From Spongiactinospora gelatinilytica (GTDB lineage: Bacteria; Actinomycetota; Actinomycetes; Streptosporangiales; Streptosporangiaceae): DNA of 48,281 bases. Position 1 is the first letter of the stretch. Every line of letters begins with the position of its first letter. The notes below the pieces were generated by a model, which saw only the letters and a program-made list of their open reading frames with translations, did not search any database and had not been told where the DNA came from. This document shows positions 36,908 to 45,276 of the stretch, piece by piece. The stretch spans positions 1 to 48,281 of the forward strand of contig NZ_POUA01000011.1 of the NCBI RefSeq assembly GCF_003236385.1, read 5' to 3'. The translations under genes and the position numbers were made by a program.

Positions 36908-37487
36908 CACTCACCGTCTTGACCGCGTTGAGCAGGTCGGTGTACTTGACCGCGCCGAGCGCCCTGGCCGCGATGCGGCCCTGCCGGTCAATGATCAAGG
37001 TGGACGGGATGGCGGCGGGTGGCACCGTGCCCTGGAAGGCCAGCGCCACCTTGCCGGGCTGGTCGTACAGGCTGGGGTAGCCCGGCTGGTGGTTGCGCTC
37101 GAAGGCCAGCGCGGCGGCCTTGTCGTCCTTAAAGGCGACGCCGATGAACTCGACGCCGTCGCCCTTGGTCTTGTCCGCGACGTCCTTCAGCACGGGGGCC
37201 TCGGCCACACAGGGAGCGCACCACGACGCCCAGAAATTCAGCACGACGACCTTGCCCTTGGCGGCGGCGAGCGCGACCTTGCTCCCGTCGAGCGCGGCAC
37301 CGTCGACGGCCGGAGCGGGCTTGCGCCCGTCAGCCGGGAAGACCGACACCTTGCCGTCGCCCGCGATGAAGCGGGTGTCGCCGGTGCTGGGCTGGCCTCC
37401 CTGCGAACCCGCGCACCCGGCCAGCGCGAAGACCGGCACGAGCGCGTAGGCGAACGCCCGGAGCACGGCGGATTTCCTGGTGATCAC
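36888..37487 (-). CDS. TlpA/ResA-like thioredoxin-fold lipoprotein
   Basis: A 199-residue extracytoplasmic thiol-disulfide protein. The N-terminus has a lipobox (ALVPVFALAGC, lipidated Cys at 25). The thioredoxin active site is NFWASWCAPCVAEAP (CxxC at ~90-93), followed by DGVEFIGVAFKDDKAAALAF and the cis-Pro region VPPAAIPSTLIIDRQGRIAA. It probably reduces apocytochrome c using electrons from CcdA. GTG 37487 was chosen; AAGGAG lies ~11 bases upstream. First gene of the ccs set. Confidence 0.93.
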   Translation of the reverse strand: MITRKSAVLRAFAYALVPVFALAGCAGSQGGQPSTGDTRFIAGDGKVSVFPADGRKPAPAVDGAALDGSKVALAAAKGKVVVLNFWASWCAPCVAEAPVLKDVADKTKGDGVEFIGVAFKDDKAAALAFERNHQPGYPSLYDQPGKVALAFQGTVPPAAIPSTLIIDRQGRIAARALGAVKYTDLLNAVKTVSDERRSG

Positions 37488-37549
37488 GGGAGGGAGGCTC
37501 CTTGCACTACAAGCAGTAGAGCTGTCACTCTACCGGCGCACGGAGTCGC

Positions 37550-37576
37550 CCGGCACACCGCCCCGCCGGGTGCCGG
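37550..37576 (-). terminator. Hairpin between the phosphatase and tlpA-like genes
   Basis: CCGGCAC and GTGCCGG form a 7-bp stem with a 13-base G+C-rich loop, just past the end of the histidine phosphatase gene. There is no T-run. It may terminate or attenuate transcription before the ccs genes. Confidence is low in such G+C-rich sequence. Confidence 0.3.
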
Positions 37577-37593
37577 CCCGGCGCGCGGCGCGT

Positions 37594-38289
37594 TCAGCGG
37601 GGGCCGGTCAGGCCGGGGTCGGGCCAGCCCTGGTCGGGGCGTCCGGGCTGCGCGCTCCGGGGGTCGTCGGCCTCGCGGGCCAGCGACCCGGCGGGCTCGC
37701 TGTAGCCCACGCTGGCCAGCCGGTCGCCCTCGAAGGTGAAGGAGGTCAGGCTGGCCAGGCCGCACTGGCGGCGGCGCGGGTCGTGCCACAGCCGGCGGCC
37801 CTCGGCGGCCAGCCGGATGATCCAGATCGGAAGCTGGTGGCTCACCAGCACCGCCTCGTGGCCGCGCGCGTCGCGCCTGGCGTCGTCGATCGCCGCGCGC
37901 ATCCGGGCCAGCACATCGACGTAGCGTTCGCCCCACGAGGGACGGAACGGGTTCCAGAAGTGGCGGTAGTGCCGCGGGTTGCGGAACACGCCCTCGCCGG
38001 GGCGGATCGGCACGCCCTGGAACACGTTGACGGCCTCGATCAGTCGTTCGTCCAGGGCGACGGGGATGCCGAGCTTTTCCGAAAGCGGCGCCGCGGTCTC
38101 CTGCGCGCGTTCCATCGGAGAGCTGACCAGCAGGGAAACGTCGCGGTCCGCGACCGCGCCGGCCACCATCTCGGCCATCCGCCGGCCGGCGTCCGACAGG
38201 TGGTAGCCGGGCAGCCTGCCGTACAGGACGCCCCCGGGGTTGTGCACCTCACCGTGCCGAAGCAGGTGGACGACGGTGGTTTGAGCCAT
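37594..38289 (-). CDS. Histidine phosphatase / phosphoglycerate mutase family protein
   Basis: A 231-residue member of the histidine phosphatase superfamily. The catalytic RHG motif is in VVHLLRHGEVHNPGGVLYGR, the second Arg and acid in LLVSSPMERAQETAAPLSEK, and the distal His in GHEAVLVSHQLPIWIIRLAA. The C-terminus is a Pro/Asp-rich tail. True glycolytic mutase activity is unlikely from the divergent core; small phosphoesters are the probable substrate. ATG 38289 lies 10 bases after a TAGGCT hexamer, implying a very short leader. It sits just upstream of the ccs genes, an arrangement I recall from Streptomyces. Confidence 0.9.
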   Translation of the reverse strand: MAQTTVVHLLRHGEVHNPGGVLYGRLPGYHLSDAGRRMAEMVAGAVADRDVSLLVSSPMERAQETAAPLSEKLGIPVALDERLIEAVNVFQGVPIRPGEGVFRNPRHYRHFWNPFRPSWGERYVDVLARMRAAIDDARRDARGHEAVLVSHQLPIWIIRLAAEGRRLWHDPRRRQCGLASLTSFTFEGDRLASVGYSEPAGSLAREADDPRSAQPGRPDQGWPDPGLTGPR

Positions 38290-38354
38290 GGTGGGCCTCA
38301 GCCTACCCATACGTACCTTGCGTGACGCGAGCAGGGACCCGGTGCGGGCCGGGG

Positions 38355-39296
38355 CTACGCCTGGACCGGTTCGGCGCGGGCGTCCTCGCCGCCGGCGATG
38401 TACGGCTCGGCGGCTCGGCGCAGCGCCTCGACCGCGGCCCGGATGGCGGGCCGGCGGGCGGCGTCGGTGCGCCACACCGCGAAGATCCGCCGGGTCGGCC
38501 GGGGCCTGATCGGTACGGCGCGCGCGCCGTCCGGCAGGCGTTCGCTGCCCAGTCGGGGCACGATCGCGCACCCGTGCCCGGCCGCCACCAGCGCGATCTG
38601 CGTGGCGTACTCGTCGACCATGCAGGTGATCTCCGGCTCGACCTCGGCCGAGCGCAACGTGAACACCAGCCAGTCGTGGCAGATCGTGCCCGGCGAGGAG
38701 CTGATCCACCGCTCGCCGCACAGCTCGGCGAGCTGGATCTCGGCCCGCCCGGCCAGCGGGTGGTCCGCGGGGATGATCACGTCGGCGATGTCGTCGAAGA
38801 GCGTGGCGCGAGACAGCCCGTCGGGCAGGGCCTTCGGGCGGTTGAGCCAATCCTGGGCCACCGCGAGGTCGAGTTCGCCGCGGGCCACCTCGCGTATCTC
38901 CCGGTCCGGCTCGCGCTCGAAGAACTGGAGCTCAAGATCGGGGTGGCGGGTGCGCAGCGAGGTGAGCGCGGCGGGGATCAGCCCGCGCGCCGCGGTGGGG
39001 AAGGCCGCCATGGACAGCTTGCCGACCACCGCCCCGCGCAGCGCCTCGAAGTCGGCCTCCGCGGTCTCCACCAGGGCGAGGATGCGCTCGGCGTGCTCGG
39101 CGAGCAGGCCGGCCGCGTCGGTCAGCCGCACGCCGCGCCCGCTGCGCTCCAGGAGCGTCGTGCCGGTCTCGCGCTCCAGCTTGGCGAGTTGCTGGGAGAT
39201 CGCCGAGGGGGTCACCATCAGCGCTTCCGCCGCCGCGCCCACCGATCCGTAGACCGACACCGCGTGCAGCGCCTTCAGACGGTTGAGGTCCAACAT
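38355..39296 (-). CDS. LysR-family transcriptional regulator
   Basis: A 313-residue LysR regulator. The N-terminal helix-turn-helix is MLDLNRLKALHAVSVYGSVG AAAEALMVTPSAISQQLAKL ERETG, and the periplasmic-binding-like effector domain follows (GKLSMAAFPTAARGLIPAAL; VAAGHGCAIVPRLGSERLPD). ATG 39296 is preceded by TAGACT (39304-39309) exactly seven bases upstream with no Shine-Dalgarno, so the mRNA is probably leaderless. It is divergent from a 48-codon gene, the likely target in the usual LysR arrangement. The effector is unknown. Confidence 0.93.
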   Translation of the reverse strand: MLDLNRLKALHAVSVYGSVGAAAEALMVTPSAISQQLAKLERETGTTLLERSGRGVRLTDAAGLLAEHAERILALVETAEADFEALRGAVVGKLSMAAFPTAARGLIPAALTSLRTRHPDLELQFFEREPDREIREVARGELDLAVAQDWLNRPKALPDGLSRATLFDDIADVIIPADHPLAGRAEIQLAELCGERWISSSPGTICHDWLVFTLRSAEVEPEITCMVDEYATQIALVAAGHGCAIVPRLGSERLPDGARAVPIRPRPTRRIFAVWRTDAARRPAIRAAVEALRRAAEPYIAGGEDARAEPVQA

Positions 39297-39370
39297 GTAA
39301 GCAAGTCTAAACTACACCCCAAAGAAATACTCGCTTGTGCTGAACAGTCCCCTGCCCGGAAAATAGATGC

Positions 39371-39517
39371 ATGAGAATACAAACCGTCTCGCGCAAGCAG
39401 CACGAAAGCCAGATCAACTACCTGGAGAAGCTCGCCACCGCCGAGCGGGAGCGCCGCGCCCGGGCCCGCAGGACCGGCCGCGACCCCCGCCCGGTGAAGT
39501 CGGCCGAGACCAACTGA
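39371..39517 (+). CDS. Small basic protein divergent from the LysR gene
   Basis: A 48-residue frame, MRIQTVSRKQHESQINYLEK then LATAERERRARARRTGRDPR and PVKSAETN. It is strongly basic and mostly helical, with no cysteine or membrane segment. It stands in the classical divergent position to a LysR regulator, starts 74 bases from that gene and ends 19 bases before the hemL stop on the other strand. No strong ribosome binding site is visible (GGAAAATAGATGC). I recognise no family, and it may be a LysR-controlled small protein. Confidence 0.55.
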   Translation: MRIQTVSRKQHESQINYLEKLATAERERRARARRTGRDPRPVKSAETN

Positions 39518-39536
39518 TCGACCGGCCGGCCCGGGT

Positions 39537-40826
39537 TCACCCGCGCGCGGCGGCCTTGGCCGCCAGAGGGAGGGCGCCGGTGACCCGCTCCACCGCCTCG
39601 TCGTCGTGCGAGGCCGACACGAACCACGCCTCGTAGGCCGACGGCGGAAGATACACCCCCTGGTCCAGCATCGAGTGGAAGAACGCCCGGTACGCGGACG
39701 TGTCCTGACGCTGGGCCCCGGCGAAGTCAAGCACCGGCTCGTCGGTGAAGAAGATCGAGAACAGGCTGCCCGCCCGCTGCAAGCGGTGCGGGACGCCCTC
39801 GGCGGACAGCGCCGCAGAGGCCGCGGAGCCGATCTCCGCGGCGACGGTGTCCAGCCGCTCGTACACCCCCTCATCGCATCCGCGCAGCATCGCCAGACCG
39901 GCGGCGCAGGCCAGCGGATTGCCCGACAGCGTGCCCGCCTGATAGACCGGCCCATCAGGGGCGAGCCGGTCCATCACCTCCGCCCGCCCGCCGAACGCGG
40001 CGGCGGGCAGACCACCGCCCATCACCTTGCCGAAGGTCATCAGGTCGGCGTCCACCGGGTCCAGCCCGTACCAACCGGCGCGGGAGACCCGGAAGCCGGT
40101 CAGCACCTCGTCCAGGATGAGCAGCGCGCCGTTGGCCGTACACAGCTCGCGCAGCCTGGCGTTGAAGCCGTCGCGCGGCGGCACGATGCCCATGTTGGCC
40201 GGGCACGCCTCGCTGATCACACAGGCGACCTCGAACGTCCGGAACGCCTCCTCGACCGCCGCCACGTCGTTGTACGGGAGCACGATCGTGTCGGCGGCCG
40301 ACGCGCCGGTCACGCCGGGGGTGTCCGGCAGGCCGAACGTCGCCACCCCCGACCCCGCCGCGGCGAGCAGTGCGTCCACGTGCCCGTGGTAGCACCCGGC
40401 GAACTTCACGACCTTCGACCGGCCGGTGTGGCCACGGGCCAGGCGCACGGCCGACATGGTGGCCTCGGTACCGGAGTTGACCAGCCGGACCTTCTCCACG
40501 GGGGCGACCCTCGCCACGATCTCCTCGGCCAGCTCGACCTCGCCGGGCGTCGCGGCGCCGTAGGAGGTGCTGTGCTCGATCGCGGCGCGCAGCGCCTCGA
40601 TCACGGCGGGATGCCGGTGGCCGAGGATCATCGGACCCCATGAGCCGACCAGATCGACGTAGCGGTTGCCGTCGACGTCGGTGATGTAGGGCCCCTGGCC
40701 CGAGGCCATGAACCGCGGCGTGCCGCCGACCGCGCCGAACGCGCGGACCGGGGAGTTGACCCCGCCGGGAATCACCGTGCGGGCTCGGTCGAACAGATCC
40801 TGGGAGGACTTGGCGCTACTGGTCAC
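39537..40826 (-). CDS. hemL: Glutamate-1-semialdehyde 2,1-aminomutase
   Basis: A 429-residue PLP enzyme converting glutamate-1-semialdehyde to 5-aminolevulinate, the step after HemA. The N-terminal [50 protein letters not shown] and PLP-lysine motif [19 protein letters not shown] (Lys ~267) are diagnostic. GTG 40826 is preceded by a TAGGCT -10 element six bases upstream, the same element and spacing as at the antitoxin gene, so a leaderless mRNA is likely. It lies apart from the hemA-B operon, downstream of the prim-pol-like gene. Confidence 0.97.
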   Translation of the reverse strand: MTSSAKSSQDLFDRARTVIPGGVNSPVRAFGAVGGTPRFMASGQGPYITDVDGNRYVDLVGSWGPMILGHRHPAVIEALRAAIEHSTSYGAATPGEVELAEEIVARVAPVEKVRLVNSGTEATMSAVRLARGHTGRSKVVKFAGCYHGHVDALLAAAGSGVATFGLPDTPGVTGASAADTIVLPYNDVAAVEEAFRTFEVACVISEACPANMGIVPPRDGFNARLRELCTANGALLILDEVLTGFRVSRAGWYGLDPVDADLMTFGKVMGGGLPAAAFGGRAEVMDRLAPDGPVYQAGTLSGNPLACAAGLAMLRGCDEGVYERLDTVAAEIGSAASAALSAEGVPHRLQRAGSLFSIFFTDEPVLDFAGAQRQDTSAYRAFFHSMLDQGVYLPPSAYEAWFVSASHDDEAVERVTGALPLAAKAAARG

Positions 40827-40895
40827 CTCACAAGCCTACGACCGGCCCTCTCCGGTCACTCGGGTGCCACTCCAGCGCGCCCGAAGAACCGGGGG

Positions 40896-41537
40896 TCACT
40901 CGAAGGAGTCGGCCAGCCAGTCCAGGACGCGCAACGGGTCGGGCAGCGGGCGGCCGTCGGGCGGGCGCAGCCAGGACACCGGTTGCCCGGTGGGCAGCGT
41001 CGAGGGCGGGGCCAGGACGTAGCTGTCGCGGCAGTGCCAGCGCAGGCCAGGCGTGTCGTCCACGCTCTCGGGCACGCAGTCGAGGTTGCACGACCACCAT
41101 TCGTCCTCGTCGTCCGGATTGCCGCGGGTGGCCACATAAAACAGAACCCGGTCGCCGTTGGCGGCGACCGGGCCGGTGCCAGAGCCGGATGCGTCCATCC
41201 GGCTGAGGGCGGCGAGCCCCGCGTCGAGCGGGGCGTCGAAGACGTCGAACACGCGTCCGGTGGGGAGGATCACATTGGCCTCGGGGTCACGCTCCCACCA
41301 GCGGCCGAGCTGTGCGGCGTCCAGGGTGGCCTGCATCTGCCACGCCGGGGACTGCGGATGCGCGCCCGGATCGGGACACCCGAGGCGGTCACAGGAACAG
41401 GCCCGCGAGCCGGTGCGCAGCGGATGCGCCCCCGGGCAGACGGCCCAGCCGAGCGCGGCGTACTCCAGCACCGAGGTGATCCGCGACGTGTGCCGCCCCC
41501 GCCGTTTGGCACGCCGAGCGAGTGGTACCCCCACCAT
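40896..41537 (-). CDS. Prim-pol-like protein (bifunctional DNA primase/polymerase N-terminal family)
   Basis: A 213-residue protein. YAALGWAVCPGAHPL and SPAWQMQATLDAAQLGRWWE RDPEANVILPTGRVFDVFDA follow the prim-pol N-terminal template. It has an added Cys/His cluster, CSCDRLGCPDPGAHP, that could bind zinc. The canonical DhD metal motif is altered here to DVFD, and the conserved C-terminal WHCRDSYVLAPPS replaces the usual ligand motif. ATG 41537 follows GGAGGAGACC. It lies 70 bp upstream of hemL. Catalytic activity is doubtful; the role is unknown. Confidence 0.78.
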   Translation of the reverse strand: MVGVPLARRAKRRGRHTSRITSVLEYAALGWAVCPGAHPLRTGSRACSCDRLGCPDPGAHPQSPAWQMQATLDAAQLGRWWERDPEANVILPTGRVFDVFDAPLDAGLAALSRMDASGSGTGPVAANGDRVLFYVATRGNPDDEDEWWSCNLDCVPESVDDTPGLRWHCRDSYVLAPPSTLPTGQPVSWLRPPDGRPLPDPLRVLDWLADSFE

Positions 41538-41680
41538 TGGTCTCCTCCGTCCGCGCGCCGGGATCGCCTACGCGAAGGCCACGGCGGGCGGCGCCGGAAA
41601 GGGCGCGCCAAAGCCACCGTGGGACACATCCGCGTGGGTGCTTACGCCTGCTTGCACTTTAACGCACGCGCCTCGGCAAC

Positions 41681-41708
41681 CCACCGGAAACCCCCCGGTT
41701 GCCGGTGG
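41681..41708 (-). terminator. Hairpin downstream of hemB
   Basis: CCACCGG (41681-41687) and CCGGTGG (41702-41708) form a 7-bp stem with a 14-base loop, about 35 bases past the hemB stop. It is followed by further GGTGGT-rich repeats. It is the probable end of the rex-hem operon; the 206-bp region to the prim-pol-like gene holds no other feature I can support. Confidence 0.5.
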
Positions 41709-41743
41709 TTCCCGGTGGTCACCCGTGGTGCCGCCGGCGCCGG

Positions 41744-42736
41744 TCAGACCGGCAGGCGGCGGGCCACCTCGGTCGCCCAGTAGGTGAGGATCAGGTCGGC
41801 CCCGGCGCGCCGGATCGCGGTCAGCGTCTCCATGATCACCCGCTCGCGGTCGATCCAGCCGTTCGCCGCCGCCGCCTCGACCATCGCGTACTCGCCGCTG
41901 ACCTGGTACGCGGCCACCGGCACGTCCACCGCGTCGCGGATCTGGCGCAGGATGTCGAGGTAGGCCAGCGCGGGCTTGACCATCACCGCGTCGGCGCCCT
42001 CGGCGAGGTCGAGACGCACCTCGCGCAGCGCCTCGCCGATCGGGCCCGCAGAGTCCTGCTGGTAGGAGCTGCGGTCGCCGAACTGCGGCGCGCACTCGGC
42101 GGCCTCCCGGAACGGCCCGTAGAAGCCCGAGGCGTACTTCACCGAGTAGCCCATGATCGGCACCTGCGCGAACCCGGCCGAGTCGAGCGCGTCCCTGATC
42201 GCGGCGACCTGGCCGTCCATCATGCCGCTCGGCGCGATCATCTGGGAGCCCGCGCGAGCCTGGGACACCGCCGCCGAGGCGTAGCGTTCCAGTGTCGCGT
42301 CGTTGTCGACCTCGCCGTCCGGCGTGAGGATGCCGCAGTGACCGTGGTGGGTGAACTCGTCCAGGCAGGTGTCGGTCATCACCACGAGCGCGTCGCCGAC
42401 CTCGGCCAGCACGTCGCCCAGCGCCCGCTGCACGATGCCTTCCGGGTCGTCGGCGCCCGACCCGCGCCCGTCCTTGACGGCCGGGATGCCGAACAGGATC
42501 AGGCCGCCCACCCCCGCCTCGGCGGCGTCGTGGGCGGCCTTGCGCACCGAGTCGAGCGTGTGCTGGACCACGCCCGGCATCGACCCGACCGGGTTGGGCT
42601 CGGTGATGCCCTCCTTGACGAAGACCGGCAGGATCAGGTCCCCCGGGTGCAGCCGGGTGCCCGCCACCATCCTGCGCAGCGGCGCCGTACGGCGCAGCCT
42701 GCGCGGGCGGGCGACCGGAAACTCAGCGCTCATCAT
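41744..42736 (-). CDS. hemB: Delta-aminolevulinic acid dehydratase (porphobilinogen synthase)
   Basis: A 330-residue enzyme condensing two 5-aminolevulinates to porphobilinogen. The two active-site lysines lie in [19 protein letters not shown] and [20 protein letters not shown]. The metal site reads [14 protein letters not shown]: compared with the three-Cys zinc site of E. coli (DTCFCEYTSHGHCG) the middle Cys is Asp, giving a mixed site. ATG 42736 lies 12 bases after the hemD stop. Last gene of the operon. Confidence 0.97.
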   Translation of the reverse strand: MMSAEFPVARPRRLRRTAPLRRMVAGTRLHPGDLILPVFVKEGITEPNPVGSMPGVVQHTLDSVRKAAHDAAEAGVGGLILFGIPAVKDGRGSGADDPEGIVQRALGDVLAEVGDALVVMTDTCLDEFTHHGHCGILTPDGEVDNDATLERYASAAVSQARAGSQMIAPSGMMDGQVAAIRDALDSAGFAQVPIMGYSVKYASGFYGPFREAAECAPQFGDRSSYQQDSAGPIGEALREVRLDLAEGADAVMVKPALAYLDILRQIRDAVDVPVAAYQVSGEYAMVEAAAANGWIDRERVIMETLTAIRRAGADLILTYWATEVARRLPV

Positions 42737-42748
42737 GCCCCTTCTCGT

Positions 42749-44362
42749 TCACTTGGCCCGGCGGCGTGCGCCCCTGCGGGTCTGGGACGGCCGGCGAGGC
42801 GTCTCCCCCGCGGCGACGGCCGCCTGCCGCTGCTTGGCACCGTACTCCGCCAGAGCCGCCGCGAGGGCCGAAGCCGACGGACGATCGGCCATCACATCGA
42901 CCCTGAGCCCGAACTCCTCGGCGGTCCGCACGGTCTGCGGGCCGATCGCGGCGATAACGGTGACGTTGTGTGGCTTTCCGGCGATTCCTACGAGATTGCG
43001 GACCGTGGACGACGACGTGAACAGCACCGCGTCGAACCCGCCGCCCTTGATCGCCTCACGGATCGGCGCGGGCGGCGGCGCGGCCCTGACCGTGCGGTAG
43101 GCGGTGACGTCGTCACACTCCCAGCCCAGCTCGGTCAGCCCCGCCACCAGGGCCTCGGTGGCGATGTCGGCCCTGGGCAGCAGCACCCGGTTGATCGGGT
43201 CGAGCATCGAGTCGTACGGCGGCCACTCGGCGAGCAGCCCCTCAGAGGACTGCTGCCCGGTGGGCACGAGGTCCGGCCGCACACCGAACTCCACCAGCGC
43301 CCGCGCGGTCGCCTCGCCCACCGCGGCGACCTTCAGGCCCGCGAAGGCCCGCGCGTCCAGCCCGTACTCCTCGAACTTCTCCCGCACCGCCTTGACGGCG
43401 TTGCCGCTGGTGAAGACCACCCACTCGTACCGGCCGGTGACCAGGCCCTTGATCGCCCGGTCCATCTGCTGCGGGGTGCGCGGCGGCTCGACCGAGATCG
43501 TCGGGACCTCCTCGGGCACCGCGCCGTAGGAGCGGAGCTGCTCCACCAGTCGGGCCGACTGCTCCTTGGTGCGCGGCACCAGCACCCGCCACCCGAACAG
43601 CGGCTTGGTCTCGAACCACGACAGCGAGTCGCGCAGCGTCACCGCCTCGCCGACCACCATCAGCGACGGCTCGTCGATCACCGCGTGCTTCAGGTCGGGC
43701 CCGAGCCTGCCCAGCGTGGAGGCGACCGTGGTCTGCTCGGTCGTCGTGCCCGCGCCGGTCACCGCGACCGGTGTGGTGTCCGGGCGGCCGGCCGCGACCA
43801 GCGCCTTGCCGACCGACACCGTGTCGCCGCCGGCGTTGTAGATCACCAGCGTGCCCGCGGTCGCCGCGTGGACCGACCAGTCGTCCACCAGCCCCGCGTC
43901 CACGACGCGGAACTCCGGCCCGGACGCCGCCGCCGGAATCCCGGCGTAGGCCAGCACCGCGGTGGCCGGCGGCACCCCGGGAACGATCTCGAAGTCCACC
44001 TCCCCCTTGGCGCAGGCGGCCACCTCCTCACTGATCGAGGAGAAGAACATCGGGTCGCCAGGGCACAGCCGTACGACGCGCCTGCCGCCCTTGGCGGCCT
44101 TGACCGCGCCCAGCGGGGCGGGGTCGTCGTCAGTGACGTCGATCACCTCTACGTCGGGCCGGGCGTGCCGCAGCAGCGCGCCGAACGCGGCGCGGTCCAG
44201 CACGACCGCGTCGGCCTTGCCGAGCAGCGCCGCGCCGCGCAGCGTCAGCAGGTTCTCATCACCGGGACCCGCGCCGACGAAGGCGACGAACCCGCCCGCG
44301 TGCTCGACGAAGGGCGGTGGTGAGTTGGTCGGTATCGGTGAGGTCGGACTCGCGGAGCTCAA
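42749..44362 (-). CDS. hemD: Uroporphyrinogen-III synthase fused to a uroporphyrinogen methyltransferase-like domain
   Basis: A 537-residue two-domain protein. Residues ~20-260 are a SUMT/CobA-like fold (GGFVAFVGAGPGDENLLTLR; LCPGDPMFFSSISEE; VPGVPPATAVLAYAGIPAAA). Residues ~265-510 are HemD (WRVLVPRTKEQSARLVEQLR; WVVFTSGNAVKAVREKF; DAVLFTSSSTVRNLVG). In active SUMT enzymes the second motif reads KGGDPFVFGRGGEE, so the methyltransferase half is divergent and may be inactive or altered. TTG 44362 overlaps the hemC stop as TTGA with GGGGGAG upstream. The tail is Arg-rich. Confidence 0.93.
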   Translation of the reverse strand: MSSASPTSPIPTNSPPPFVEHAGGFVAFVGAGPGDENLLTLRGAALLGKADAVVLDRAAFGALLRHARPDVEVIDVTDDDPAPLGAVKAAKGGRRVVRLCPGDPMFFSSISEEVAACAKGEVDFEIVPGVPPATAVLAYAGIPAAASGPEFRVVDAGLVDDWSVHAATAGTLVIYNAGGDTVSVGKALVAAGRPDTTPVAVTGAGTTTEQTTVASTLGRLGPDLKHAVIDEPSLMVVGEAVTLRDSLSWFETKPLFGWRVLVPRTKEQSARLVEQLRSYGAVPEEVPTISVEPPRTPQQMDRAIKGLVTGRYEWVVFTSGNAVKAVREKFEEYGLDARAFAGLKVAAVGEATARALVEFGVRPDLVPTGQQSSEGLLAEWPPYDSMLDPINRVLLPRADIATEALVAGLTELGWECDDVTAYRTVRAAPPPAPIREAIKGGGFDAVLFTSSSTVRNLVGIAGKPHNVTVIAAIGPQTVRTAEEFGLRVDVMADRPSASALAAALAEYGAKQRQAAVAAGETPRRPSQTRRGARRRAK

Positions 44363-45276
44363 TGGGACTGCTCCCCCATCAACGTGCCGGCCCCCTCGGC
44401 GACCATGGCGGCGGCGAGGTCGCGGCCGATCTCCATGGCCGCCGGGAGAGGCCCGGCGGCGGACTTACGAACCGCACGCGCGCCATCGACTGCGATGACG
44501 GCGGCGGTCATGTTCAGGACATGCCCATCGGTGACCGCGTACGCCCCGACAGGGGCGGCGCACCCGGCCTCCAGTGCGGCCAGCAGGGACCGTTCGGCGG
44601 TCACCGCCGCCCGCGTGCCGGGATCGTCCAGCACGCCGAGCAGCTCGACCAGATCGTCCCTGTCGGCGCGGCACTCCACCGCCAGGGAACCCTGTCCGGG
44701 CGCCGGAAGCATCTCCTCGATCTCAAAGATCTGGGAGATCTCTGACTCCCGGCCGAGCCTCGACAGCCCCGCGACGGCGAGCACGATCGCGTCCAGCTCG
44801 CCGGACAGGACCTTGCCGATCCTCGTGTCGGCGTTGCCGCGGATCGGCACGAAGTCGAGGTCGGGGCGGAGTGCCCGGAGCTGGGCGATCCTGCGCGGCG
44901 ACCCGGTGCCGACCCTGCCCCCCGGGGGGATGTCGGCGAGCTTGGCGGACCCGATCAGCGCGTCCCGGTGGTCGGCGCGCGGCGGTGTCGCCACCAGCGC
45001 GATCTGGGGATCGGGCGCGGTCGGCAGGTCCTTCAGCGAGTGGACCGCGAAGTCGATCTCACCGTCGATCACCTTGTCGCGCAGCGCGCTGACGAAGACG
45101 CCGGTGCCGCCGAGCTGGCTGAGCTGCGCCTTGGTCACGTCGCCGAACGTGGTCACGCCGACCAGCTCCACCGGCCGCCCGGTCAGCTCGGTGAGCCGGT
45201 CGGCGACGAGCTGGGACTGGGTGGTCGCGAGCAGGCTGCGGCGGGTGCCCAGCTCGAGGGGGGGCATCTCGGTCAC
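44359..45276 (-). CDS. hemC: Hydroxymethylbilane synthase (porphobilinogen deaminase)
   Basis: A 305-residue enzyme that polymerises four porphobilinogens. It has LELGTRRSLLATTQSQLVAD, FAVHSLKDLPTA (catalytic Asp), VGTGSPRRIAQLRALRPDL, IRGNADTRIGKV and the dipyrromethane-binding Cys in LEAGCAAPVGAYA (Cys ~239). GTG 45276 overlaps the hemA stop as GTGA, so translation is coupled on both sides. Confidence 0.97.
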   Translation of the reverse strand: MTEMPPLELGTRRSLLATTQSQLVADRLTELTGRPVELVGVTTFGDVTKAQLSQLGGTGVFVSALRDKVIDGEIDFAVHSLKDLPTAPDPQIALVATPPRADHRDALIGSAKLADIPPGGRVGTGSPRRIAQLRALRPDLDFVPIRGNADTRIGKVLSGELDAIVLAVAGLSRLGRESEISQIFEIEEMLPAPGQGSLAVECRADRDDLVELLGVLDDPGTRAAVTAERSLLAALEAGCAAPVGAYAVTDGHVLNMTAAVIAVDGARAVRKSAAGPLPAAMEIGRDLAAAMVAEGAGTLMGEQSH

